A stretch of 64,000 nucleotides of DNA from Diphasiastrum complanatum (Eukaryota > Streptophyta > Lycopodiopsida > Lycopodiales > Lycopodiaceae). This document shows positions 12,231 to 26,098 of the stretch, piece after piece. The stretch lies in contig CM055099.1 in NCBI GenBank assembly GCA_029204225.1, positions 67,637,584 to 67,701,583 on the forward strand. The letters run 5' to 3'. Position numbers and translations under genes: made by a program. The notes under the pieces were generated by a model. It ran no database searches, had not been told where the DNA came from, and saw only the letters and a program-made list of their open reading frames with translations. Numbering within the stretch: the first letter of the stretch is position 1; each line of letters starts with the position of its first letter.

Positions 12231-14598
12231 AAAATCAATGATTCAGGACCAAGGTGATAGAAGCAAAGTTGAAAAGGGTAGAAGGAGAGGGCTGGGGCTG
12301 GGGCCAGGGGAGGGGACTTGGGAGGAATGGGCATGGGGTCCAGAGTAGGGTGTAGCGGAGGCAGGCCCGCGCTCGTGGGGCCGGCAGAGGTACGAAGGGA
12401 GGGGTTGGAGCGTTCTTGGAAGGATGGAGGGGGCATCGGCGAGGAGGACAGAAAGTCTGTCGAGTCTCCGACTCTCGAGAGAGAGTCCGTCCAGAGAGGA
12501 GAAAGAGAGCCACAAAGCTTCAAATCAAGGAAGGGAGAGCTGGCTCGCCCTGGGGCCTGCCTGCGCAAAGAAAGAAGAAAAGGACGAGGGAGTATTGGAC
12601 GATGGTACACGCATACATGTACAATGCAGTGGACCCCATGCACGAAATGGTTGATGTGGTGTTCACTCGTGGTGTTGGACCTTCTTGGTGGTGGTGGTCC
12701 GTGGCATTGCTCCCACTCTTTAATGAGAATCGCTTGTTTTTTCTTGCCAATTCCTTGACAATAATCAACCCATCACTTTGCAAGTTTGCTCAATTTTTTA
12801 TGTTGAAATTTGACCATGGAAAGGGGAGCTTCTGAGTTCTGTGCTACAGTCTACTCACCAGATTGTCCTGCAAATTTTAAAGACAATTTGTTTTTTTTGC
12901 AAACAATTGACTGGTAAATGGACTTTGCAGATTCTTCGTGGGCACTGGTACTTGGAATAGAGACTAGAGTAGGGTGCAGGGGAATGGAGGCTCGGCGGAT
13001 TGGTATTTGAAGACCTTGATTCCTGATTCCTGAAAGCTGAATGAAGGAGCCTGAGTCTGAGCCTGGGCTTTATTATTTTGCTCTGCACTGGGTTGCTGGC
13101 TGTGCTGGCAGGCTAGAATCTGCCACATTTGCTGCAGAGCTACAATAGTCGTATCTGTTATAATTTCGGGAGAATGGTTGAGCACGTAGGTTTGGCGACG
13201 AGCTGAAACAGTGAGATAATAGATTATAATTGAGGTGATTCTTTGAGTAATTGAGAATTTGAAGAGTGGATTCACACATCATTCACAGGAGTCACAGAAC
13301 TCCAGGAGCACGTGGAGACTCATTTATGTTGCTGTGATTTGAGAGGATGTGCAGGTCGATGACATTTGAAGTGCAAGTACAAGCACTTTTGTTGGTTGTT
13401 GGATGCCTGTAGAAATGAAAGAAGTGGGCAGTGGCCACATTTCAAAAAGTTTCTATAGAAAGTCCTTGGAAGATAATAGTAGGGCTTTCAATTAAGGCAT
13501 TTTTCCATTTATTGCGTATCATTGTGAAGGGCCCAAGGGGTAGGAAAAATACAATTCTGGCCTCGAAGCGTGGCGCACTGGCAGTCTGCAGACGAGAGTG
13601 GACGGCATTGGTGTCCACTGTCCCACTGTGGAGCAGGGAATTCTCTGGTCCTGCACCTGGGTGGTGGACTGGTGGGGCCGGCCGTGCTTCCAAGTTCCAG
13701 TCTGCCCTCCTCCTCCTTTCAAATTTCAATGTGTGTTTTTCGGCGTTGCAAATTGAAACCCACGGCCACAGCCACACGAGAGCTGAATCCTGATCCGAGA
13801 CCCGCTCCCTCTCTCGAGTCGTCTCCATACCTAGCTGCCGTCGTCTTTGCGTCTTGTTCCCAGACAAAATGCCCTGAGGGCGAACCCTCAGCGGCCTTTC
13901 GTCTTCGGAGGGCAGTCCAGCAATAGATTTGAGCTTTTGTGGTGAATAGCAGGATCAGTAGGGATCCATTGCCTGAGATGTGTGGTTGGCTTAAGGTCGG
14001 AAATGGAGATCAGCCACAAATATTCACGGAAGAATCCTAAAAGTTAACTGGCCCTAAGCGTTTGTCTGGAAAGGCTCGTGGAGCTCAGTCCTTCATTATC
14101 GTGGCTGTACGCACAGCTAGCTACTAATCGGAGTAACTGTGTGACATACCAAAGTACATTAGAGATGATGACTGCAGTCTTGCTTCAATGGATGATGCCA
14201 TCCTGCTGCTGTTACTACAGCACCCAGATGCAAGATAACTTTAATCAGATTGTGAGAATCCTGCTAAACTGGGAGTAGGCTGAAGTATCTGTTGGAAAAG
14301 ATGGGCAGCCAGCCTTGGATCGGACGCCACGAGCACCTTCGTCTCAGAGGAGATGGGTGAGAAGACTGAGATCGGCCGTCAACTCCTCTGTAATTGGTTG
14401 CTGTACATCGTAATACTTGGATCTTCGATTGCGATAAGTACATGTACGCTGAAACCAACATATCGTCTTTCTGTATTTCTTGAGTCGTCTTCCATACTTC
14501 CACAAACTGAAGGTGCACGTCTCTCCAACTATTAACTTTTCTAGTTTTTGTTGATCAATATATGATAATGAAATCAGAGTAAAAGACTAATATTTTGC
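12231..14598 (+). promoter_or_regulatory. Upstream region and probable leader of the TCP gene
   Basis: This 2.4-kb stretch is clearly richer in G/C and purines than its surroundings, especially 12290-12600 and 13550-13930. Open frames on both strands here have low-complexity Ser/Pro/Arg composition and I read them as chance. Two copies of GTGGGGCCGG (12375-12384 and 13672-13681) fit the class I TCP binding consensus GTGGGNCC known for this family. No retroelement motifs are present. A 5' untranslated exon and intron are possible: TTTTCTAG lies near 14540 and several GT sites lie upstream. The exact transcription start cannot be seen. Confidence 0.45.
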
Positions 14599-16308
14599 AT
14601 GAGAATTAATGAGCTTATTATGGATTCTAGTTATTTTGGCTCTTCCAGATCTGATTCTCAAAGGGATTCAGGTGCAGTGTGTAGTTCAAAGAGTGGTGTT
14701 TCATCCCAGCTAGTACAATTCCAACATGAGGCAAAAGGATTGATTCCATATGGACTCTCATCCAGTGTTCTGGAGCAGCGGGTGCAAGAATCTCATCTGG
14801 GTGGAGGATCATTGGCACATGCTATGGCAACAATGGCAGGATCAGGAATAGGTACAGGAAATCGCCCGACACAATCGGTCGATCAGTCACTTACTAGGGA
14901 AACCAAGGTAGGACAAGATTATTTAACAAATCAACGGCAACAAGGAGGAAGTCTAGGTGGAGTACTGGGACTGTCCTTACCCAATTTAGCACAAGAAGGA
15001 AATATGTCCAGCGCTCCAGCTGACCAGATTCAACCTCCACCTGCAAAAAAGCCACCTTCTAAGCGCTCCTCGACCAAAGATCGACACATCAAGGTAGAAG
15101 GCCGAGGCAGGCGCATCCGCATGCCTGCGCTATGTGCTGCTCGCATTTTTCAGCTAACTCGTGAGCTTGGTCATAAATCAGACGGAGAAACGATTGAATG
15201 GCTGCTGCATCAGTCTGAGCCATCCATCATCGCCGCCACAGGCACTGGAACGATCCCGGCTCTGGCATCATCCCTCGGAGGTTCTCTTCGTAGCTCCTCA
15301 GGTCTCTCGGCTGGTAGATCTTTCACCTTGCGTGGTTCACTTGGGCTAGAAGGTGTAGGTCAAGGAGTCTTAGATCCTGCAGGAGCTAGAATGGAACAGC
15401 AGCTCCTTGTTAAGGCTGGGTGGGAAGGTAATGAAGAGAGGTTTGTACAGGCGGCTGGTAGAGATATGGATACTGGCAGACAACGGGGAAGCACTCTTGG
15501 GCACGATGCGATTGTGGGCTTTCAGCATGAAGGCTTACTAGGAGCGGCTTCGGAAATGGGAGAAGACATGGGTGACGTAGATAGTCCCGATGGCAATTTT
15601 AGGAGAAGACCAAGAGGTCTGCTAAGTATTTTGAAGGATGATTCTGAATCAGAGAGAGCAATGAGACCATCTGGACGGCATGAATCGCAAATGCAAGGTT
15701 TAGCTCAAAGCGGATCATCAAATCTTATGCCTGCAGCTGCAATGTGGGCTATGGCTCCCACCATGGCAGGCATTTCAAGCACTTCAGCGATGCCAGGGGC
15801 AATTTGGATGCTACCTGTCAGTGCAAACGCCTCAACTCCCGGAATAATGGCTGGCCCATCGGATCAGATCTGGACATTCCCTTCGGGAGCTCCTGGAGGA
15901 TCCATGTATCGCATGGCAGCTCCTGCAGGCGCATCCATTCAGCTTGGACCCCCGAGTGGAGGTCATTCACAGTCTGCAACAAACCATATGATGCCTCTAA
16001 CTCAAATGTTGCCTGGTGGAGTTACTCTAGTGCCAAGGATGAATCTCCCTGCAGGGTTGGGTCTAGATTTGCAAGGAGGGCATTTGGGACATATGCAATT
16101 GAGCTCCATGATGATGCAACCTGGTTCTCAGCAATTGCACGGGCCCGGACCGGCTCTGGGACCGCTGGGAGGAGAAAGTCACCTTGGCATGCTTGCAGCT
16201 CTTAATGCATACAGTCGAAGTGTAAGCAGTCATGAGCAACAACATTCAGCGGGTCTTGTTCGCCATCAAGATGATAATGGCGATGACACACTACGTCCTG
16301 GGAGATGA
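14599..16308 (+). CDS. Class I TCP transcription factor
   Basis: Encodes a 569-residue nuclear DNA-binding protein of the plant-specific TCP family. The TCP domain spans about residues 160-221. It has the basic region [20 protein letters not shown], helix [21 protein letters not shown] and helix [20 protein letters not shown]. The short basic region and the [10 protein letters not shown] pattern mark class I (PCF type), whose members bind GTGGGNCC and usually promote growth; I infer the same role here. The C-terminal part has [33 protein letters not shown] and [13 protein letters not shown], segments I recall from the long class I members near TCP8/14/15/22/23. The frame is uninterrupted, with no intron. 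A second ATG at codon 8 (14620), starting MDSSYFGSS, may be the true start. No other intact gene is near. Flanking retroelements do not enter it. Confidence 0.93.
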   Translation: MRINELIMDSSYFGSSRSDSQRDSGAVCSSKSGVSSQLVQFQHEAKGLIPYGLSSSVLEQRVQESHLGGGSLAHAMATMAGSGIGTGNRPTQSVDQSLTRETKVGQDYLTNQRQQGGSLGGVLGLSLPNLAQEGNMSSAPADQIQPPPAKKPPSKRSSTKDRHIKVEGRGRRIRMPALCAARIFQLTRELGHKSDGETIEWLLHQSEPSIIAATGTGTIPALASSLGGSLRSSSGLSAGRSFTLRGSLGLEGVGQGVLDPAGARMEQQLLVKAGWEGNEERFVQAAGRDMDTGRQRGSTLGHDAIVGFQHEGLLGAASEMGEDMGDVDSPDGNFRRRPRGLLSILKDDSESERAMRPSGRHESQMQGLAQSGSSNLMPAAAMWAMAPTMAGISSTSAMPGAIWMLPVSANASTPGIMAGPSDQIWTFPSGAPGGSMYRMAAPAGASIQLGPPSGGHSQSATNHMMPLTQMLPGGVTLVPRMNLPAGLGLDLQGGHLGHMQLSSMMMQPGSQQLHGPGPALGPLGGESHLGMLAALNAYSRSVSSHEQQHSAGLVRHQDDNGDDTLRPGR

Positions 16309-16926
16309 TAATAATTACATGATCAGGAAAGCACAATGTAGTTTTCCTGATTGTATCAGATTTTTCCAGAAACTTATCATTGGTTAGCCGCATGCTAATG
16401 ATACCCAAGAAATTCGGATCTTCTCTTGGAGTGCTGATCCACAGCTGATCAAAAGTATGCAGTCGATATATAGTTTCTGGTATTTAATAGCAGCTTCCTT
16501 GTGCAGACTACTTGTTTTTGTTAGTCTGAGAAACAACAGTTCCTGATAATTGGCATGGAACAGGAATAAGGTTCTGCATTGCATTGGAAGCTTCATTTGA
16601 TTGATGTAGCAGACTACCGCTTTAAATGCTGCTTTCTTTATGTACATTAGGCTGGTTCGTGTCGGATATTCTTGACCATGGTTATTAATTAGGTATTGAT
16701 TATGTTTTCTAATTAACTCCTAGAGAGAGCATTCTTGCTAGATTTTTCATTCAATTGTAGCACGAGCATTATTTTTAGTACTGAGCATTGAGATGTTTGA
16801 GACGTTTCTGGAAAACCATTATAAGATGAGATCAAGATGATTTATGGCTTTTGTGTCCAGAGTGCCTACACAACTTTGATTGATTATTTTAGTGGACCTT
16901 GTCTAAATTTTTACCGTACCTTTAAC

Positions 16927-16929
<3 letters not shown>
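16309..16929 (+). other. Probable 3' untranslated region of the TCP gene
   Basis: AT-rich sequence after the TGA at 16306-16308, with no competing frame. The transcript end cannot be placed with certainty. Confidence 0.4.

Positions 16930-16999
<70 letters not shown>
16930..16999. repeat. (GA)n microsatellite
   Basis: About 70 bases of pure GA repeat, 0.6 kb after the TCP stop. It is not within a recognisable LTR. Confidence 0.97.
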
Positions 17000-17001
<2 letters not shown>

Positions 17002-20000
17002 AAGGTGGGGCAAGGGTGGTGTACTTTCAATCTGATTATCCCAATCTGTCACTTCTTTTACATATAGTTGGATGGGAAAATATTAGCTACAATGTAGTAC
17101 TGATTAATGGAGTCATGGTTTATCAGAATAATTTAAAATTTCAAAGGCACACATTTGCCCCGATCTGCTTCAGACACAAATACTTTCCGTTAGGTTTCCG
17201 TGGACAAATCCTGGAGTATTTTATTAAATTTCTTGCGCTAGTAAGCTGATGTATAACAAGGAGGCTAAGTTCAGATCTTTTAGGGGATGTGCCAAAGTCT
17301 GTAGACATTGTGAGCAACAGTCGGGGCTAGGTTGTGATTAGTCAAGGTTCCGATATTAGTGCAACTCCTTTTCGGGAGCGATATTCGTTCTCTTTGGGCT
17401 CATACAGTACACCCATTAAAGGATTATCTCTGCACAGTAATGTTGACTTGGAATACAATTACATGAATATATTTTCGCATGCAAATTTCCTGATTTTGCC
17501 TCATACAAATCTACCTGCTTTTGATATATACCAATAAAGAAACCTTAATAGTTGCTATGATTGGAGACCAAAAACCTTGGGAATGTTTGTAGGTGAGGGT
17601 AATAGGAATCATATACTCATACTGATCTCAATATCCTTTTTTGAATCTTGATAGTGTTTATCTTCAATCTGACTAAATCCGAACTGTGAAGCCCTTCGAA
17701 ATGGGGCGTCATGCAAATTTGCCAATTATAATTATAAGTACAGGTGACTGATGTCCGTAACTATAGAAGCTATATGGTTTTGGATTGGAGATGGAAGAAT
17801 GGAGGCACACATTTCCCTTGTGCATCTTTGTGTGGTCCACTTCAGACAAGTTATTGACTAATTTTTTTTGAAATTCGGCTAACATCTACTTACTATCGAG
17901 AGTAAGTCTTGCTGCATGTCAAACCAGCGAAAATATAAATATGCACACAAATTACAATAATCAATGAGCGTGTATACCATCGTTGGTTTGAAAGAAGTAT
18001 ATTCCAAGAGCTGGGAGCCGGAAATATGGCCAGGTCAAGCTTGAAACAATCTATTGGTTACAAGCTTTCTAGAGAAATCAATGCATGTTGCGCATTCAAG
18101 GCTTTCGAAGACAATTTTTTATAGACAATGCAATCTCTTTACATGTTTAGGGCTTAACCTTGATGAATGCCTTCCAATATTCAAGAGTTTGGATTTTGCA
18201 TATGCATGGTAAACAGAAGGAATGATAAAATGTTTCTCAGTCCCAGAAAATAAGGTTTTGTCCATTCGCCAATTTCAGGGGACTCTCTTGTATACCTTCT
18301 TACTTCGAAACACAGAGGAACTCGTATGCTCTTCACAAAGAACAGAGCTATTACTATCAACGATTGCCTTCACTCACATTATTCAGATCACTTTTGTCTC
18401 GTCAAATAAATGGCTTGCTCTTATCCTCATATACGCGATTTTCGTGATTTCGCCTACAGACACCTTCAAAAGCGGAGCCCGTCGACAAAATGTTCACATA
18501 TACCTTGTTTGAATTTACTCAAAATTTCATTGCTACAGCCAACTTCACAAACCAGCCACGTTTTCTTAGGTGTGAGATGGTGATCCGGCTCCAAGCAAAC
18601 AATACTTCAACATGAATATTTTTTTTGTTTGTTATAGTTCGTTTGACTGACTTTTATTCTCTTCCCGATAGCACTTTTTTCATCTCTCAATGACGTTGTA
18701 AGTTAGCTCGCCTTCATGACAAGGACCTGCAGCTGTTTTCGGTGCCTAATCTAGTGGGCACACTCAAGGTTAAAAATTCTCATACGAGGCTGGCTGTTAT
18801 GTTTCTGTGGTGGTCAGAAATTGCAATAGTGATTTGTTACCCGCATGCATAGAGAATTTGTGCCAGGAAAGAATATAGAAGTCATTAAAGAAAAAATTGA
18901 ACTGCTTGGGAAGATTCTCGTGATAATCATGAGGAAACTGAGACCTAACTGTTGTACTATTTCTATTTGCGGTTGCAAGATTAGAGATATCTGTTGCGAC
19001 ACTCTATTTCCGATACCTCGTTAGCTTGTATTTGATATGATTCTTGGCTAAAGGCCGCAAGGTGATGGCGGTTCTAAAGTAAACATAACTTCATCCTGGC
19101 ATATAGTTATTGCACGTGCGTAAGTACGCTGACCAAATTTTCCTTCAGAATGGCACTGGTTGATGTCACTGAATATTTGCTTTTGGTAAGTTTTGCGATA
19201 GTTTGGCACCTAAATTCAAAAAGTTCTTCTGTTGCTCAAACCAGCAATGGCTTACGCGTCATTAAACTCTGATAGAAGATTCTTGTAAAGAAGCAAAACT
19301 GCAAGCTCAGAGGTTCCCTCTTTATTAGTTTAAAGAGAAGACCTACATAAGATGCAGTAAGTAGTAACTTGTTCGAAACGACGAGTACGCGCCAATCTAA
19401 GCAGAGACTGAAGCTAAACGAATAAAGTCACTCGTGTAGGCATCCAAATGTCAGCTTAACAATGAACATAGAACTCCTTAATAATCTGATCGTACGTCCG
19501 GAAAAAGGAAAGCGCTCAATCATGTGGGTTTGGTATCCCAGTGAAATCCCATTCCGACTAATAAACTTCGTACAGCTCACTATGTCCACTCGGGTACTTT
19601 ATCAAAACCTCCGTTTACTGAACCTTCAAGTGAAGGAAATATCGAGAGCATTGCAAGTAGCTGTCAAAACTGGCCTTTCTGAAAGAGATCTACAATACTG
19701 GCGCTGTGGGTAAAGATCAAGCTGCAGTTGGTGGTTATAAATTCTTGCAAATTTAGCGAGTATTGATTGAATTCAGTTTTTTTTCTGAGTCTGTATTTTA
19801 GTTTTGCGTACTTCACTTGTTTTTCGCTCTGTAAAGTTTTATGAGGCAAGGTAAACAGAATTTTGCTAATACGGGTCTACACAACCAAAAGCCACTACGA
19901 CCAAGCTGGATCTACCCGTGATGATTCAAGAATAACTTGCATCAGATTAACCATCTTAGTCTAGAGTTACTGGCTTCACTCAGCTGTATAAAGCTTTATA

Positions 20001-20990
20001 ATTAAAGCTTATGTTAATGTCAATTTCATATAGGTAGTAAAATAGTCCATCTCTCCAAGGAAAATTAGACCAATATTGATGTTAAATCCTCCACATATTT
20101 TTTGTGGATGGATCATGGATGATATTCTCTTGTTGTTCTGCAGTTCTATGATTATGAATTTTAACGGTAACTCTGGACACATTACGCAACATACATGCGT
20201 GCAATAGCGGTCAGATCAGATGTATGACCGAAGCATTGACTGAATTACCGCTCACATGTGATCTTATTGATCATTATTAATAATTATTATCCCTATTCTG
20301 TCATCCAATTTTCATGACGTCATTTGAATCTAGCATATAACAGCCCGACTGTAAATCAATTCTATAGTCCAGGCTCCATATTGTAGGAATATGCATACGC
20401 TGAATTGAGGTTTTCCCACTAGGACATCCCTCCAAACTTCAAAATGTTTGGTTGGCTTACAAATTAGTCAGGGTAGTATGAGGGCTAAAAGTATTCATAT
20501 ATTCAGTATCTTTTCATATTTACATTTCCTTAATGCAAGCAATGTAGGTTGCTCTCTGAAGAGAACTTAAAAGCGTTTCTTATCTGCAGACTAAACTAAT
20601 ATTGGATCACGTTAAAAAACACGGAGCTCCGGATTTCCTGCTGTGACACCGGATAATGAAATTTGATAATATAGCAGTTGACGTTGTGACTTTTTAATAA
20701 TAATTTTTAGCCTGGATTGCACGAGGCCTCAAATCACTGTTATCAAAGATCAGATCACGTTGCTGTTAGTTATTGATAGTTAAAGATATAAATTTTGAGT
20801 AGGTCCTAATATCTTGTTTCTTTCTCTTGTATGTTAGACGTGATATCAACATTCATGTCCAGGAGATGATAAATGCATTGTTTCATGCCTGTAGAGTGTG
20901 TTGTACATTATACACTTAATTTAAAAGAGACAACGAAGTATTTCCAATTATATTTCTAATCCTTAGTTCGTGCACAGCTAGGCTCAAGGA
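17000..20990. other. Unassigned intergenic DNA
   Basis: Four kilobases with only short frames (under 100 codons) and no domain, LTR or primer-site signature. Composition is less AT-biased than the retroelement-rich parts and looks like old single-copy DNA. Nothing supportable was found on either strand. Confidence 0.5.
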
Positions 20991-22300
20991 AGCCTATAAA
21001 AACTAGACCCACTGGCACTATCTCGAATGTCGAGTCCCGTCAACCATGACAAAATTCTAAATCCGGCATTTAGTAGCCTACCAGCCTACAATCTCCAGCT
21101 CAGAGCTCACCAAATATAACATGCTTGTTAAAGCCCAGCATGTTCCCACATCGAATAACAGCACAAACAAACAAGCTATAAAACAATCTTGAACAAATAA
21201 CAACGACTTCTAGAATCTCTTGCCCGCAGAATCGCAGATACCAGACACTATAAGATTGAGAGACTAAATCGGAAATCCCAAGCATCACTTGGAAATTGGC
21301 CAATCACAACCTGCACCCCAAGAAGTCCCAACCCCCAAGACTAAAGTCCAGACTCCACATTTATCGAGTTTAAAATAGTCGAATTACTATTTACTACTAC
21401 CTAGTGGATGTCTGAGGTACGAGTTTTGACAGGCAGCTTTTCTTGAAAGAAATGCAATCTCTTCTAGATTTTAAAGAAAGTGCGCTTGAGTAAGAGCTGA
21501 TGTCCTCTGATCAGTCTAATGTGTGTACTATGTAGTGTGTTGCTCCTTCTATTATATTAGGTCAAGGGTTCGACTTCAATGAACTACACAAAAAAAGAAC
21601 ACTAGAAAAAGACACACCTGCTGTGTTGCAATAATTGTACTGCAAGAAGTAGTGACGTCCTTGGAAGTTGGGACTTATTTTCCTCTCCATAGACCAAGAA
21701 TCCATGAAGTTAAGAGTTCGACTCCGATCCAACACACAAATGTGAACATAGAAGAGAGAAAAAGAAAAATAGAGAATGCAATTGACACACATGATCTGGT
21801 CAATTGTTTATTGCTGATGGCTGTCTATAGAACTCAGTCCCAAGTTCCAAGGCTGCGGAGTGCCCAATGCGACTGTCGACTGCCCACATCCATATTGGGG
21901 CTCCAGAGTCCAGGGCCCAGGCGGCCAGGCCCAGGCACTCTGTATTCTCGAATTTCCACTCAGAGTCCACAGTCTACTCCTAGTCTTTGTTCTCGAGTCT
22001 CGAGTTTGGACCAAGCTCAGATTTGAATACTTTCCTTTCAAGGCTTTCAAGGGTATTGGGTTACGGGTATTAAATATTAAGGTGGGGCTTGCAAAGTTTA
22101 AGCTTTGGCGTCGCCATGGTTGACCACATTTCTCCCGTAGACTGTAGTACTAGTAAACTAGTTATTCAGTCACTCCAGCTCTACACTTCAGAATGTAAGT
22201 TTACTCCAAATCCATTCATGTCTTTCTTGTCTGATTGTGCTTATTTACTCATATCCAAGGCAGCTGGGCGATTGGAAATAGGGCGGATTTTGTAATTGAG
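20991..22300. other. Unassigned intergenic DNA with tRNA-like B-box words
   Basis: Two phrases, AGGGTTCGACTTC at about 21565 and AGAGTTCGACTCC at about 21713, resemble Pol III B boxes. I could not find a cloverleaf or a clear A box. Overlapping short frames at 21650-22120 on both strands do not look like protein. No gene is called. Confidence 0.3.
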
Positions 22301-25300
22301 AAGCCAGTACAATGGACATCTACCACGTGTAGGAGACTCTTGCTGCTTGCACCTCCAAGTTGCAAGCCTTCAAGCAATGGGCATCAAACTCTTACAAACA
22401 AAGTTTAAATCTTAAAATAGAATGATTGATTCTTGAATGGCAAAAATAAGGAGAAAGTGTGGCTAAATTACAAAACCAACCATAATGTTGAAGTTGCTAT
22501 TACTGATTAGCACATGATGTGGGCAATGGGGAAACATTCTTCAGTCTGCAATCTTGAGTTTCTTGAGCCAGAATCTATGGTGACTCGATCTGTTTACATT
22601 ATGTGCATAGAATCAACTTAGTAAACTGGTTGTTGGAGGATATCGATGGAATTTGAAGTGAACTAAATTCAAGAAGACAACAAACCTCGATTATCTCACT
22701 AGCTTTGTGAGATACGTGAATGTCCAATGAAGAATAATCGTGAACATGCAGATGTAGACAAATTGCAAGAGCCCCAAAAAAACAATTTTCTCTTGAATCA
22801 CCCCAAAATATTTCACCAATTCCAAGTCACGAGTTACAACCAATGTAACAACTGCTTCATATTACAAAATAGTTAGGTATCAAAATAATCTTCAATTTCT
22901 TCAACTTAGTTGCAAGAGAGTTCCCAAGTAGGATTACAAATGACACAATTTTCAATGAACTATATGTTCCTGCACTATAAAGAATAAAGAAGGGCAAAAT
23001 AAATGTAAATTTATTTCTCTAGGATCACTCACGAGTCCCAATGTTGAATTATATGACTCATTTGCACATCAAAGACCATTATTCAACCTAGTTGAAGAGC
23101 TCAAATTTCATGTGAACTTCAACATCGAGATGGGTAAATTTCTATCAAAAGGGTCATTTTGACAACTATCAGTTGAGAATAAGCCTCAACTTATTCCTAG
23201 GATTCTCATAGTAGAATACAGTACAAAATATCATAGAATGTGATTAACTTAAGATAAAAATAAAGTATCTAGATTGATTTAGTACTTCATTGAATAACTC
23301 TATTCTAAATATTTTGACAAAACGATTGCAAGGCAACTTGGAGAAAGAAGCCTCGTGAAAATCAATAACCTCAAACTTCACATTTCAACATTGAGTCAAG
23401 ACTTTAAAACATTAAAGGAAGGAGATTATGTTCTCAACCTCAATTTGTGTTATAAGATGCAAGAGAGAGGAGATTTTTACATGTACACACATGAATAAGG
23501 GAGAAATGTGACACAAAAATGTAGTGCCCCTTACAAATGTGTTTGTTATCAACATGCTGCTACACCAGCTACATAGCACAAACTAGCTCACTACACCACA
23601 AACATCAAAACTTCTTAGATGTGACGCTTTCCCACTAGATAGATGTAGCACATTGAAAAAGAGCACATACATTGTTATTCAATGTAATGTAATTTGTAGA
23701 TTGTATACAAGAAAAGACAAAGTATTTCCAAAGAGATCTATAGAAAGCTGATTTTTGAATCACCATAAAGAAAAAGACTAGAATTTCTATCCCCGTACAC
23801 ATCACTTCAGACTAACAATAGCCACCATTTGCCTTTGCCAATAGCCTAAGCATCCCAACACTTAGATCATCTGAAACTATTGTGTCCTCATTTTGTGTAG
23901 TATCTATCAATTGTTTGCAAAAGCGCCTTTGCTTTCCCTAACCTAAAGCATCCATAGCCACCTTCCATTATCTAAAATTTAAAAGCAAATTGGTTCCTTA
24001 TTTTGTTTGGAAATCAACAATAGCTTTATTTTAAATTCTTCTATGGGCCCCATCAAGATTGAGCCTAATTGGATTTACCTAGTCAAAATTATGAAATATT
24101 ATGATTTTTGTTGTCAATAAGGTTTGGTCCATATTGTTGGTCAATGAGATTAGAATTGATCACTTTGGGCCATTTCTCAAAGATTTTTTTGATTACAAAG
24201 CCACTTATTTTTAGGTGCCTTCCCCATATTACTAAGTAGTTGAGAATCACCCTATTTTATTTTTACTACTTTTTCATGTCCATGGTCCCTAGGTTCTACC
24301 TTGATTGACAAATCTACATGGTTGTTGTCATGGCCATATTCGATTAAGGACCTGGAATAGTCCTAATATGGTAGACCGGCCCTCCGGTATTTGAGATTGT
24401 TGGTCACGCCATGATTTAATTCCATGTCAAAGCCAGTTTGTGGCCAATAACCTTGAGAGGACCCAGACACTCTAATTGAGACATGGAGTATTACATGTCT
24501 GTGTGACGGATATAGGCAGGAGGACTGCATGAAGAGATGTGAGTTGACTTGCATGGGGCTTGCATGGTTTCATGCACATGACTCTACGCTCTATATAATG
24601 AGGTAGGGATTCTCCCATCGACATATTGGGTTTAGGTTACTAGTTTCTCTCTTCTCATCTTGCTTCACATAGCATGGCTTGATCTAGGATTGGTTGGGTG
24701 GTTTGGCTCCATAGTCTCTCTTATTGTGTTCTCCTATCCTCATCTTAGGGGCAATCCTTTAGGGTCTTTACAGTTGTCCTCATCATGCAAGCACCATCAA
24801 TTTTACTTACATAAAGAATTGGATGAACTTCAACAAAACTAGGTCAAAGTTTGATTATATATCCAACTTCGTCTATTAATTTTCCAAAGTTCACAAAAGT
24901 GGGACAACAACTTTGGACACTTACCGATCTTAGAGTCTTGAAGTCTTTAAGAACTTGAAAAAAAAATTTGTACACTTTTTGAAACACAAAAAGTTTCCTT
25001 TACTAAATATTAGTAAAACCCTTGAACCTTGTGTCATGTTCTTCTCGTGTCACAAACAATACGCACTACTTGTATGCCACGTACTATATTTGACAAGTCA
25101 ACATCATGCATTTCCAAGATATTGTTAGAAGAGAGATTTAGTATTTCAAATTGCTTTTTGCATTCAATTTGTTTTATGATGCACACATAATATTTTTTAC
25201 TAGTTAGTTAACATAGTCATTTGTCCACTTGATTCCAAGTGATCTTCACTAGTCATGGCCAGTCTTGCGCCCCAAAGTTTAAAGATAGCACCTTCGAATT

Positions 25301-25800
25301 TACCAATAAACTTAGGGACTTTGATTACTCTCAATCATCTAAGGCAACCCATACAATGACATAGAGTTTCACAAAACCATCTACGAAAATGCAACATCAA
25401 ATCCCTTGACTATAGTGAGAGGAATTTTATAAAATTTTGAATGTGTTAGAGGCTTGGGTTTGTGATATACAACTCTAACTCAAAATTAGCGTGTTCTATA
25501 TGGAATTCATATTTTATTAAGTCAAGGCTAGATTTACAGTTCATTTGAGCCTAAGTTAGTTGTATAATTTGCTAGCCTTAACCTTAATAATAGGTCCAAT
25601 AGTCAATTAGGGAAAAAATTTTGTTTTATCACAGAGTGCTATAATTATATAAACCCATGTGTAGGTGTATCATGAGCTTGTCCACACATGTTCAATTTTT
25701 TATGATCCATAGGTTGATAATACCAAGAAGGCATATATAAATCCAATCTCTTATGTATTTTTTTATACCAATATTAAATTTGAAGATTTCAAATTTGGTA
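22301..25800. other. Unassigned AT-rich intergenic DNA
   Basis: No retroviral motif or credible reading frame. A promoter-like segment at about 24590-24605 (CTATATAATGAGG) followed by pyrimidine-rich sequence could be an LTR core. Without a partner copy, primer site or polypurine tract it stays unassigned. Confidence 0.4.
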
Positions 25801-26085
25801 TTCAAGTATACACACACATATATATCTATATATTTTCTATAAAAAAGCCTACTACTTGTGCAGACATAAGCCCACATGAGCCATTACTAGCTGCATAGCC
25901 ACTCACCATCCTTTGACTCTCAAAAGGGTTGGTGCAAGGGGACAAAGGATGTTGGTCTAATTGAAGCTTATTTTGAGACAATTATGAGTCCCTCACTATG
26001 ATTATGATATATTGCACACACTTCATGTGTCGTCATTAGGTACCCTCATTCAGGCTTTTTATGCACAATTTATTACACCCAACAC
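25801..26085 (-). repeat. Start of a copia 3' LTR with polypurine tract
   Basis: On the minus strand GCTTAAGCGGGAG is followed by TGTTGGGTGTAATAAATTG, the arrangement of a polypurine tract and the TGTTGG start of a copia LTR at 26085. A TATA-like stretch (TATAGATATATATG) lies some 250 bases further. The inner LTR end is not identified, and no pol is seen on the right side, so this may be a solo or heavily decayed LTR. Confidence 0.45.
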
Positions 26086-26098
26086 TCCCGCTTAAGCA

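Noticed and set aside
12212-12835. Several overlapping frames of 90-146 codons on both strands upstream of TCP
   Set aside because: Ser/Pro/Arg/Gly-rich in all frames, as expected from GC- and purine-rich leader DNA; no frame has domain-like sequence.
21540-21740. Possible tRNA gene or SINE from GGTTCGA-like words
   Set aside because: No acceptor stem, anticodon arm or A box could be assembled around either word, and there is no poly-A/T tail or target duplication.
24590-24700. Possible LTR promoter with CTATATAATGAGG
   Set aside because: No primer site, polypurine tract or second copy found; left as unassigned.
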